Assembly: GCA_029287875.1 (NCBI GenBank)
Contig: JARFQH010000016.1
Span: 1-5,168 of the forward strand
Source: Desulfobacteraceae bacterium
Lineage (GTDB): Bacteria; Desulfobacterota; Desulfobacteria; Desulfobacterales; SG8-13
DNA length: 5,168 nt
Direction: 5' to 3'
The notes beneath the pieces were generated by a model. It saw only the letters and a program-made list of their open reading frames with translations. It had not been told where the DNA came from and did not search any database. Below are positions 1 through 5,168 of this stretch, one piece after another. Numbering within the stretch: position 1 is the first letter of the stretch; every line of letters begins with the position of its first letter. The position numbers and the translations under genes are program-made.

Positions 1-593
1 TCCAACTCCCTGACCCTGGGGTAAAATTCGGCCAAACGATCAATCTTGTCGCTTTTTTCCTCTGTACAATCCTGCATGCGGTCCAGGAAGCGTTGGACGG
101 TGGGGCTCAGGATACCCTCCAAATTGTAACCTACGCTCATATTGAAGATAAAGCCCTGCTCCTGCGGTGTGCCCCAGCCGAACTTGTCCTTGAGAATGTG
201 CAACACGATCCAGGCATTCAGGTATTCGTCAAAAGACTGGTCCAACTTCAGCTCCTGGGACCATTCGCAGTTATAGCCCTCATCGGTCATGTCAATGCAG
301 GGTTTGGTGACCTCCAGTTCATCCAGCACCTGGATTGTTTTCAATTCCAGATAACGGGCGCCGGTCAGCCAGGCGGCGATCAGGTTCAGGGACAGCTGGG
401 TGTGGGGGCCGGCCGCCACACCCAGAGGCGTTTCCAGAAGCTGCCCGTAGCGGCGCATCCGAAAAGGGTCGGTCGGTCGGGGGACAAAAAAGAGTTCTTT
501 AGGAATACCAAAAATCTGTCCTTGTTCTTCCTCTGCCAGAACCCACTTAAGCAGGGTCTCTATTTTACAGCCCCAAAACTTATCGCTGCTCAT
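1..593 (-). CDS. ygfK: YgfK-type putative selenate reductase / Fe-S flavoprotein subunit, N-terminal part (partial)
   Basis: The reading frame starts at ATG 593-591 and stays open to the left edge, giving 197 residues of a protein that is about 1,030 residues long in E. coli. The start is supported by a GAGGAG-type ribosome-binding site 8 bases upstream and by homology beginning near residue 10. The match to E. coli YgfK, recalled from memory, is strong: IFGIP (27-31), TPLGVAAGPHTQL (55-67), WLTGARYLELKTIQVLD (75-91), KPCID (97-101), EYLNAW (123-128) and FIFNMSVGYNLEGI (148-161). The AAGPHTQ region resembles the start of a dihydroorotate/dihydropyrimidine dehydrogenase-like barrel. In the full-length family this is followed by FAD/NAD- and Fe-S-binding parts, which are outside the window. 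Members are annotated as putative selenate reductase subunits and occur beside selenium-dependent Mo hydroxylases, so an electron-transfer role with the upstream hydroxylase is a reasonable inference. It is the last of the three co-oriented genes seen and lies 314 bases after ssnA. The family call is firm; the biochemical role is uncertain. Confidence 0.93.
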   Translation of the reverse strand, partial: MSSDKFWGCKIETLLKWVLAEEEQGQIFGIPKELFFVPRPTDPFRMRRYGQLLETPLGVAAGPHTQLSLNLIAAWLTGARYLELKTIQVLDELEVTKPCIDMTDEGYNCEWSQELKLDQSFDEYLNAWIVLHILKDKFGWGTPQEQGFIFNMSVGYNLEGILSPTVQRFLDRMQDCTEEKSDKIDRLAEFYPRVREL

Positions 594-653
594 GGTATCG
601 TCTCCTCGTTCTATCGGCATGCTCCGGAAATGGTAACATATGCGATTTTGGTT

Positions 654-728
654 GTGGGAGCGGCTTCCAGCCGCGATCATACGATGATGGTTAGGAGACT
701 TTTTTTCGCGGCTGGAAGCCGCTCCCAC
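654..728. repeat. REP-like palindrome pair (REPIN-type element)
   Basis: Positions 654-676 and 706-728 are perfect reverse complements over 23 bases, separated by a 29-base spacer that includes a run of seven T (700-706, the last T belonging to the right arm). Each arm is itself a hairpin: it begins GTGGGA and then folds as GCGGCT-TCC-AGCCGC (6-bp stem, 3-base loop). A GTGG/GTRG-type head followed by an imperfect GC-rich palindrome, with two copies in opposite orientation, is the layout of REP doublets (REPINs) mobilised by RAYT/TnpA-REP transposases, best described in Pseudomonas and enterics. No transposase gene is in the window, so this would be a non-autonomous copy. Placed between ssnA and ygfK, its transcript could form either one long stem or two small hairpins. 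Confidence 0.8.
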
Positions 729-831
729 GAGTCATTGATGTTAAGATAATGACATTAATTGCTTTTTGATCAAACTGGCCGCTCTGCCGTCGGTTTGAAA
801 TCTGTTTTGAAAGATGACCGTCGACCGGACT

Positions 832-859
832 GAATATTCAACATCGAACGTCCAATTTC
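832..859. repeat. 7-bp periodic repeat, copy 1 (four degenerate units)
   Basis: Read on the plus strand this is GAATATT, CAACATC, GAACGTC and CAATTTC, four consecutive heptads sharing a degenerate pattern near (G/C)AAYRTC. The same unit, better preserved, occurs in the other two intergenic regions (2271-2291, 2356-2390 and 4978-5005). It lies downstream of the ssnA stop. On its own this copy is weak; it is called because of the better copies elsewhere. Confidence 0.5.
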
Positions 860-907
860 TCAGTAATCCTTCCACAGTATCCCGACACCTGAAACTTCAA
901 CCTCGGC

Positions 908-2185
908 TTACATTTTACTCCAAAGCTTCTTTCCCATCTCCCTGGCAAAAGCCAGCACATCGCCTTCATCCACGGTCGTGACCTGTTGGTTTTCGACGAT
1001 GACCCGGCCCTGGCAGATCACCGTTTCTACATGGCGGGCGTCCAGGCCGTAGACAAAGTGCCCCAAAAAGTTGTCCGCTGTCAAATCGGTGGGGGCATCG
1101 TAGTCGAGAATGACCAGATTGTTATCCGCATCCCCTTGCGCCCCGCATTCTCGGGTGTAGCGGTGGACATTGCGGAAGCGCTGATAAATGCCGTCGAAAC
1201 CAATGCCTTCAGTGGCCTGGCCGACCAGGAAGGCGGCTTGGGCGCTACGCAGCATATCGCAGTGCATACCGTCGGTTCCGAGCATGACATTGTCGGTAAG
1301 GGACGCATAACCGGTTAGACCCACATTGTTGTTCTGGTTGCTTTCCGTGTTTTGTGCCACCCAGATCCCGGACCGGCGCACCAGCTCCTTTTCGCGGTCT
1401 GAGAGGTGGATGCAGTGGGGGAAAATGGACGTCTTGAGTTCCAGGGCGCCGGCGTCCTGGAGACGTTCCACCACCCGCTTGCCGTACTTGGCCAAGGCAT
1501 CTTCCTGATCGGCTATGTCTTCGGCCACATGCATATGGAGGCCGGTGTTGTGTTTTTGGGCCAGGGCAATCGCCTTGTTCAGGAGTTCCTCACCGACGGT
1601 AAAAGAGGCATGCAGCCCCACATGGCCTTGATGGCCCGCCGCCAGAAAAGCGTCGGTCTCGGCCAATCCTTCCTCGCGGGGGGCTTCGCCGTCCCGATCG
1701 GAGATCTCATAACACAGCATATGTGCGACGCCGACCCGGTCAAAGGCCCTGGCGATGGTAGACAGGGAGTCTTTAATCGCAAACGGCGAGGCATGGTGGT
1801 CGATGATGAAAGTCACACCGTTTTTGGCACAGTAAAGGGCCGATGCCAGGGCGCTGGCCTCGATCATCTCCAGATCCAGGCGTTTGTCGATATGCCACCA
1901 GACGTACTGGAGTATCTCAGTGAAATTGGCCGGTATCTTCCGCGGGGCCGGCATGCCTCGCGCCAAGGTGGAGTAGATGTGATGGTGACCGCAGCCGAAG
2001 GACTTGGTCACCAGCTTGCCGGCACAATCGATTACCCGATCATGTGGGGTTATTGTATCCGCTGACGGCAGGGCCGTCAGGAAGGAAAACCCGTTTTGGG
2101 ATCCTTCTTCCACGGCAAGATGGGTTCGTTGGATCTCGAGGCTTTGCCAATCCAGAAACGTTGCGTCTTTTAGGTATAGGGTCAT
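908..2185 (-). CDS. ssnA: SsnA-type putative aminohydrolase (amidohydrolase superfamily, Se-Mo hydroxylase cluster)
   Basis: This 425-residue protein is close to the roughly 440 residues of E. coli SsnA. It aligns with SsnA over its whole length: VIDHHASP in E. coli corresponds to IIDHHASP at 127-134, HAPFTV to HASFTV (192-197), LGTDG (302-306) is shared, and ADNFLGHFVYG (370-380) and the C-terminal VICQGRVIVEN also match. The metal site of the amidohydrolase fold is complete: the HxH pair H67/H69 after strand 1, HVAE with H219 and E222, H257, and D305 in GTDG. Members hydrolyse C-N bonds, often deaminating N-heterocycles such as guanine or triazines; the SsnA substrate is unknown. The start at 2185 follows an AAAGGA ribosome-binding site by 7 bases and gives the N-terminal strand MTLYLKDATF expected of the family. 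It lies 182 bases after the hydroxylase and before ygfK, the usual company of SsnA. No signal peptide is evident, so it is probably cytoplasmic. There is no sign of frame damage. Confidence 0.93.
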   Translation of the reverse strand: MTLYLKDATFLDWQSLEIQRTHLAVEEGSQNGFSFLTALPSADTITPHDRVIDCAGKLVTKSFGCGHHHIYSTLARGMPAPRKIPANFTEILQYVWWHIDKRLDLEMIEASALASALYCAKNGVTFIIDHHASPFAIKDSLSTIARAFDRVGVAHMLCYEISDRDGEAPREEGLAETDAFLAAGHQGHVGLHASFTVGEELLNKAIALAQKHNTGLHMHVAEDIADQEDALAKYGKRVVERLQDAGALELKTSIFPHCIHLSDREKELVRRSGIWVAQNTESNQNNNVGLTGYASLTDNVMLGTDGMHCDMLRSAQAAFLVGQATEGIGFDGIYQRFRNVHRYTRECGAQGDADNNLVILDYDAPTDLTADNFLGHFVYGLDARHVETVICQGRVIVENQQVTTVDEGDVLAFAREMGKKLWSKM

Positions 2186-2255
2186 GGGATATTCCTTTTT
2201 GGTTAACGAATATCAAACAGCAAAAATCTCGATAGATAGAATCCTCAGAAAAGCA

Positions 2256-2390
2256 AACCGCAGAACCGCAGAATATCAAATATCGAATGTCGAAGGGTGG
2301 TTTCGCTTTGCTCAGTCTTTTGAATTCATAAAAATTCGATAGTATTCCTTCCTTCGACATTCGATATTCAGGATTCGATATTCGATATTC
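2256..2390. repeat. Intergenic repeat element: 18-bp inverted repeat with 7-bp periodic arms
   Basis: Positions 2279-2296 and 2351-2368 are perfect 18-base reverse complements around a 54-base centre. The left arm belongs to three heptads (2271-2291: GAATATC, AAATATC, GAATGTC). The right arm runs into five heptads on the opposite strand (2356-2390; on plus GACATTC, GATATTC, AGGATTC, GATATTC, GATATTC). A direct duplication of AACCGCAG (2256-2263, 2264-2271) adjoins the left arm. The element fills most of the hydroxylase-ssnA gap. Translated shadows of it (for example a peptide containing PPFDIRY on the minus strand, or ISNVEGWFRFAQSF on the plus) resemble short spurious proteins I recall from several anaerobe genomes, which suggests a dispersed repeat. 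No transposase is present. Its boundaries are approximate. Confidence 0.7.
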
Positions 2391-4959
2391 TCTGTTTCAC
2401 TCTTTCGTTCGTTGGCGACAGAGGCAACCGGTAGCGGCGTTGCCCGTCGAATCGGCAATAGGCGTTGGCGATGGCTGCCGCCGTCGGGATGCAAACAATT
2501 TCACCGACGCCTTTGGCGCCAAAGGGTCCCATCGGATCGGCACACTCCACCCCGATGGCCCTGATTTCCGGAACATCCTTGGCTTTGAGCAGTCCCAGTT
2601 TGGACATGCGCTTCGACGTCAGGCGACCGTCCTTGAGGGGCAGTTGTTCACTGAGAGCGTACCCCATGCCCATGACCACACCGCCTTCGATTTGGCCCTC
2701 GTACAAAATCGGGTTGATGATTTTACCGCCGTCATGGGCGGCGTGGATGGCTTTGAGTTTGCCCTCCGCGTCCAATACTGCCAGGTGGGTCGCATAACCG
2801 TAAGAAAAATGGCTGATGATCTCACCATCCACATGATGATCAGTGGTCCAGTCGACCACGAAACGGGCGACGTATACTCGACCGACCAAATCGGCCAGCA
2901 AGCGGCCCTCAAGATCGGCCTTCAGTTTTTGGGCGGCTGCGATGACGGAATTACCCAGCAGGGCTGTGCCCCGGCTGGCGGTGGTCACGCCACCCATGGC
3001 CTCGGCCCCGGTGGAACATTTGACGTCGATTTGCACCGACCCGTACAGGCTTAGCACCTCGCACAATATTTGACGGGCCACCGTATGAATGCCCTGACCC
3101 ATTTCAGTCCAGCCGTGACACAGTTCAATGCGATCGGAAGCTACGACCTTGAGGCGCGTGTCGCTAATCTCCTCCAGGCCGTTGCCGATGCCGCAATTCT
3201 TAATGGCGCAGGCCAGTCCGGCATACTCGGCCTGGTAGAAGGCATCCTTGACAGCCTCCAGACACTGACGCAGACCGACCCCTTCACCCAAGACATGACC
3301 GGTGGTGGTCATTCGTCCGGCGGTAAGGATGTTGTCGTAGCGAAACCGCCAGTGATCAAAGCCGCCTTTGATGCAGAGTTCGTCGACCAGGCTTTCCATG
3401 GCGAAGTTGGACTGATTGACACCGAATCCGCGGAAGGCCCCCGCCGGGGGGTTGTTGGTGTAGTAGGCACTGGCCACGACGTCCACACTGGGCACATGGT
3501 AGGCCGCAGCGGCGTGGGTGCCGGTACGGGCGACCACCTCGCCGCCAACAGAGGCGTAAGCTCCGGTGTCTCCCACGATCCGGGCTCGCAACGCCGTGAG
3601 CTTGCCATTTTCATCGCAGGCCAGTTTGTAGTTCATCTGCATGCGGTGGCGCTTGGGGTGCATGCGGATGGACTCGGCGCGATTGAGGTGCACCTTGACC
3701 GGGCGCTGCAAAGCCATACTGTATAGCGCGGCATGGTGCTGGACAGTCAAATCCTCCTTGCCGCCGAAACCGCCGCCGGCGGAGACCTGGACGATGTCGA
3801 CCTTCTCCTCGGGTAGGTTCAACAGGGAGGCGATCTGCTGACGGTCCTTGAAAATGCCCTGACTCTGAGAATAGACCGTCAGGCCATCCGCGGCGTCGGG
3901 CCGTGCAATACTGGTCTCGGTTTCCAGAAAGGCGTGTTCCACAAAGGGGGTTTCAAAAACACCCTCGACGACGTGGGCTGAGGCAGCAAATATCTGGTCG
4001 ACGGGTTCTCCCCGACAGATGACGGTCTCCTTGAGCAGGTTGCCGGCCGGGTGGATGTTCACCGGGCTGTCGGCCGCAGCGGTCATCTCGACCAGCGGTT
4101 CCAGGACGTCATAATCAATTTGAATACGTCCCAGAACCTGGCGGGCGATCTCTTCACTTTGTGCTACCACACCGGCCAGCACATCACCGATACAGCGGGT
4201 TTCCTCACCTTCGGCCACCAACATGGGCCAGTCTTTGACGTGGATGCCCTGATAGCGCTGGCCCGGTATGTCCCGGGCTGTAAAGATTCGGATGACGCCG
4301 GGCAGCTGCTCGGCGGCTGAGACATCGATGCTTCTTACCTTAGCCCGGGGATGTTCACTGAATTTTAGAGCCCCGTAAAGCATGCCGTCAAACTTCATGT
4401 CATTGATGTAGGGGCTGACCCCGAGCGCTTTTTCATACCCTTCGTACTTGGGGGCGGAATATCCAATGCCGGTATTTTCCTCCCAGGCGATTTCCTGATT
4501 TTGCCTTAAAGCCGTAGCGGCCAGAAGAATGGCATCGATAATTTTGACGTAACCGGTGCAACGACAGACGTTGGCCCGCAAGGCCTTGACGACCTCAGCG
4601 CGGCTGGGATCGGGATTGCTCTCCAAGAGGATCTTGGCACGGGAGAGGATGCCCGGCGTACAATAGCCGCACTGAACTGCGCCCTTGGCCACAAAGGCCC
4701 GGCCCAGGGTGCGCCGTACGTTCTCCGGAAACCCTTCGATGGTGACGATTTCCTTGCCCGCCGCCCGCTTCAGCGGTGTGGAACAGGCCAGGGCGGGCTT
4801 ACCGCCCAGCTCTACCAAACAGGCCCCGCAGGCTGCCTGCCCCGAGCAGCCATCCTTGACGGACGTAATCCCTTTCTCTTCACGCAGGAAACTCAACAGC
4901 GACGTTTTTTCATCACCGTCAAATTCGATTTCCTGACCGTTTAAGGTAAACTTGATCAT
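2368..4959 (-). CDS. Selenium-dependent-type molybdenum hydroxylase (xanthine dehydrogenase family), fused [2Fe-2S] and Mo domains
   Basis: The 863-residue protein would hydroxylate a heterocyclic or aldehyde carbon at a molybdopterin centre and pass electrons through two [2Fe-2S] clusters. Domain 1 (about 1-75) is a plant-type ferredoxin fold with C38, C44, C47 and C59. Domain 2 (about 76-150) is the helical [2Fe-2S] domain with CGYC (C97, C100) and CRC (C132, C134). The Mo-binding part follows, with Q367, GGGFGGKED (395-403), GAFRGFG (507-513), MGQG (620-623) and GPFGAKGVGE (811-820) ending in the catalytic glutamate E820. The order matches Desulfovibrio gigas aldehyde oxidoreductase (about 907 residues), with no FAD domain. 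Together with ssnA and ygfK this fits the selenium-dependent Mo hydroxylase family, whose labile Se cofactor is not encoded in the protein. Unlike E. coli XdhD, both cluster motifs are intact. ATG 4959 follows a GAGGGA ribosome-binding site by 5 bases. The last residues (RISNIES) and the TGA stop come from the adjacent repeat. The enzyme is probably cytoplasmic; the substrate is inferred only. Confidence 0.9.
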   Translation of the reverse strand: MIKFTLNGQEIEFDGDEKTSLLSFLREEKGITSVKDGCSGQAACGACLVELGGKPALACSTPLKRAAGKEIVTIEGFPENVRRTLGRAFVAKGAVQCGYCTPGILSRAKILLESNPDPSRAEVVKALRANVCRCTGYVKIIDAILLAATALRQNQEIAWEENTGIGYSAPKYEGYEKALGVSPYINDMKFDGMLYGALKFSEHPRAKVRSIDVSAAEQLPGVIRIFTARDIPGQRYQGIHVKDWPMLVAEGEETRCIGDVLAGVVAQSEEIARQVLGRIQIDYDVLEPLVEMTAAADSPVNIHPAGNLLKETVICRGEPVDQIFAASAHVVEGVFETPFVEHAFLETETSIARPDAADGLTVYSQSQGIFKDRQQIASLLNLPEEKVDIVQVSAGGGFGGKEDLTVQHHAALYSMALQRPVKVHLNRAESIRMHPKRHRMQMNYKLACDENGKLTALRARIVGDTGAYASVGGEVVARTGTHAAAAYHVPSVDVVASAYYTNNPPAGAFRGFGVNQSNFAMESLVDELCIKGGFDHWRFRYDNILTAGRMTTTGHVLGEGVGLRQCLEAVKDAFYQAEYAGLACAIKNCGIGNGLEEISDTRLKVVASDRIELCHGWTEMGQGIHTVARQILCEVLSLYGSVQIDVKCSTGAEAMGGVTTASRGTALLGNSVIAAAQKLKADLEGRLLADLVGRVYVARFVVDWTTDHHVDGEIISHFSYGYATHLAVLDAEGKLKAIHAAHDGGKIINPILYEGQIEGGVVMGMGYALSEQLPLKDGRLTSKRMSKLGLLKAKDVPEIRAIGVECADPMGPFGAKGVGEIVCIPTAAAIANAYCRFDGQRRYRLPLSPTNERVKQRISNIES

Positions 4960-4977
4960 GGCGATCCCTCATTTATT

Positions 4978-5005
4978 GAAGATTGAAGAATGAAGATTGA
5001 ATATT
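4978..5005. repeat. 7-bp periodic repeat upstream of the hydroxylase gene (four units)
   Basis: Read on plus, the units are GAAGATT, GAAGAAT, GAAGATT and GAATATT, immediately 5' of the ribosome-binding site of the hydroxylase gene. This is the same GAA-rich heptad type seen at 2271-2291, 2356-2390 (minus sense) and 832-859. It lies in the probable untranslated leader, where it would place a pyrimidine-rich, weakly structured tract ahead of the GAGGGA site. Confidence 0.65.
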
Positions 5006-5012
5006 GTAACCG

Positions 5013-5036
5013 TTCAGGGGTTCAGAGGTTCAAAGG
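5013..5036. repeat. 8-bp tandem repeat (three units)
   Basis: Three consecutive octamers, TTCAGGGG, TTCAGAGG and TTCAAAGG, each differ from the next by one base and are followed by TTA. The last unit overlaps small dyads: AAAGGTT (5032-5038) with AACCTTT (5058-5064), and GGTTA (5035-5039) with TAACC (5045-5049). In a minus-strand transcript these could fold into a small hairpin at the start of the leader. There is no T-run in the right place for a terminator. Confidence 0.6.
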
Positions 5037-5067
5037 TTAATGACTAACCGAGAATCGAACCTTTAAA

Positions 5068-5095
5068 AATCTATGGCCGAACAAAAAAGAGTCAA
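5068..5095 (-). promoter_or_regulatory. Candidate sigma70-type promoter for the hydroxylase gene
   Basis: On the minus strand a TTGACT box (5095-5090, five of six consensus bases) is followed after 16 bases by TAGATT (5073-5068, four of six). Transcription would start near 5060 and give a leader of about 100 bases containing the tandem repeats. The surrounding DNA is AT-rich. This is the only good promoter-like pair I noticed ahead of the gene, but such matches are common by chance, and a promoter further upstream outside the window is possible. Confidence 0.35.
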
Positions 5096-5168
5096 TTATG
5101 TTTGTAGTTTTGGCATAACGAACCAAGTCCGGAAAGCCCACAACCCTGAAGCAGCACTGGTCCTATGA

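Larger units (their letters stand above)
594..907. other. 314-bp gap between ssnA and ygfK, no gene
   Basis: I see no credible coding region in this gap. It contains the ygfK ribosome-binding site at its left end, a large REP-like inverted repeat at 654-728, and a 7-bp periodic tract at 832-859. A small imperfect dyad, GTCATT (731-736) and AATGAC (748-753), lies just beside the inverted repeat. No stem followed by a T-run was found on the minus strand, so nothing shows that transcription must stop between ssnA and ygfK, although the strong stem could attenuate it or change mRNA stability. The open frame at 93-749 on the plus strand crosses this repeat and is the antisense shadow of ygfK, not a gene. 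Confidence 0.7.

Noticed and set aside
677..728. T-run beside the GC-rich stem as an intrinsic terminator
   Set aside because: The T-run (700-706) lies inside the loop, before the right arm on plus; on the minus strand the stem is not followed by T residues, so the layout is wrong for a classical terminator.
93..749. Plus-strand open frame of 218 codons
   Set aside because: It is antisense to the clearly homologous ygfK frame and its 3' part crosses the REP-like inverted repeat; no family features were recognised.
766..773. TTGATCAA palindrome as an FNR/CRP-type operator
   Set aside because: FNR-type sites need TTGAT and ATCAA separated by four bases; here the halves overlap, and there is no promoter beside it.
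1406..2065. Plus-strand open frame of 219 codons antisense to ssnA
   Set aside because: Shadow of a well-supported amidohydrolase gene in moderately GC-rich DNA; no recognisable motifs.
2040..2360. Minus-strand open frame of 106 codons over the hydroxylase-ssnA gap
   Set aside because: Its translation is mostly the repeat element (PPFDIRY-type peptide) and it then overlaps the start of ssnA out of frame; typical spurious repeat-derived ORF.
3070..3726. Plus-strand open frame of 218 codons antisense to the hydroxylase
   Set aside because: Lies wholly inside the conserved Mo-binding region of the minus-strand gene; the translation shows no domain.
2368..4959. Possible in-frame UGA selenocysteine in the hydroxylase
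   Set aside because: The frame is open without internal UGA, and selenium in this enzyme class is a labile cofactor, not selenocysteine.
5073..5168. Plus-strand ATG frame of 31 codons ending in TGA exactly at the window end
   Set aside because: No ribosome-binding site, no recognisable sequence, and it overlaps the candidate minus-strand promoter; a chance frame is the simpler explanation.

Overview
The window carries three minus-strand genes, read from right to left, that belong to the conserved 'selenium-dependent molybdenum hydroxylase' neighbourhood. They are a fused [2Fe-2S]/molybdopterin hydroxylase of the xanthine dehydrogenase superfamily (2368-4959), the amidohydrolase SsnA (908-2185), and the first 197 residues of the large oxidoreductase YgfK (1-593, running off the left edge). 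In E. coli the same families sit together as ygfK-ssnA-ygfM-xdhD. Here the hydroxylase is transcribed first, and no ygfM-type FAD-subunit gene lies in the window.

Layout from right to left: 4960-5168 is a leader or intergenic stretch with a plausible sigma70-type promoter and two kinds of short tandem repeat. The hydroxylase gene follows. A 182-bp gap then holds an 18-bp inverted repeat flanked by 7-bp periodic repeats, whose edge supplies the last codons and stop of the hydroxylase. After ssnA comes a 314-bp gap with a 23-bp perfect inverted repeat made of two REP-like palindromes, and then the start of ygfK. All three genes have a purine-rich ribosome-binding site 5-8 bases before ATG. They are co-oriented and may form one transcription unit, although both internal gaps have been enlarged by repeats.

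The likely joint role, by family knowledge, is oxidation of a purine or another N-heterocycle by a Mo enzyme of the selenium-dependent class. SsnA would be a deaminase- or hydrolase-like partner, and YgfK, a flavin/Fe-S dehydrogenase-like protein, a possible electron-transfer partner. In the hydroxylase, the residues equivalent to bovine xanthine oxidase Gln767, Glu802, Arg880 and Glu1261 are all present, which favours a purine-type substrate over an aldehyde. The substrate and the selenium dependence are inferred, not visible in the DNA.

The organism is probably an anaerobic bacterium. The moderately GC-rich genes, AT-richer gaps full of 7-bp periodic repeats, and this gene set would suit a Desulfobacterota-like (sulfate-reducer type) genome, but this is a weak inference. 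No RNA gene, CRISPR array, transposase or prophage gene is visible. I found no wholly new system. The best leads are the repeat-filled gaps, the purine-like active site, and the missing FAD subunit.
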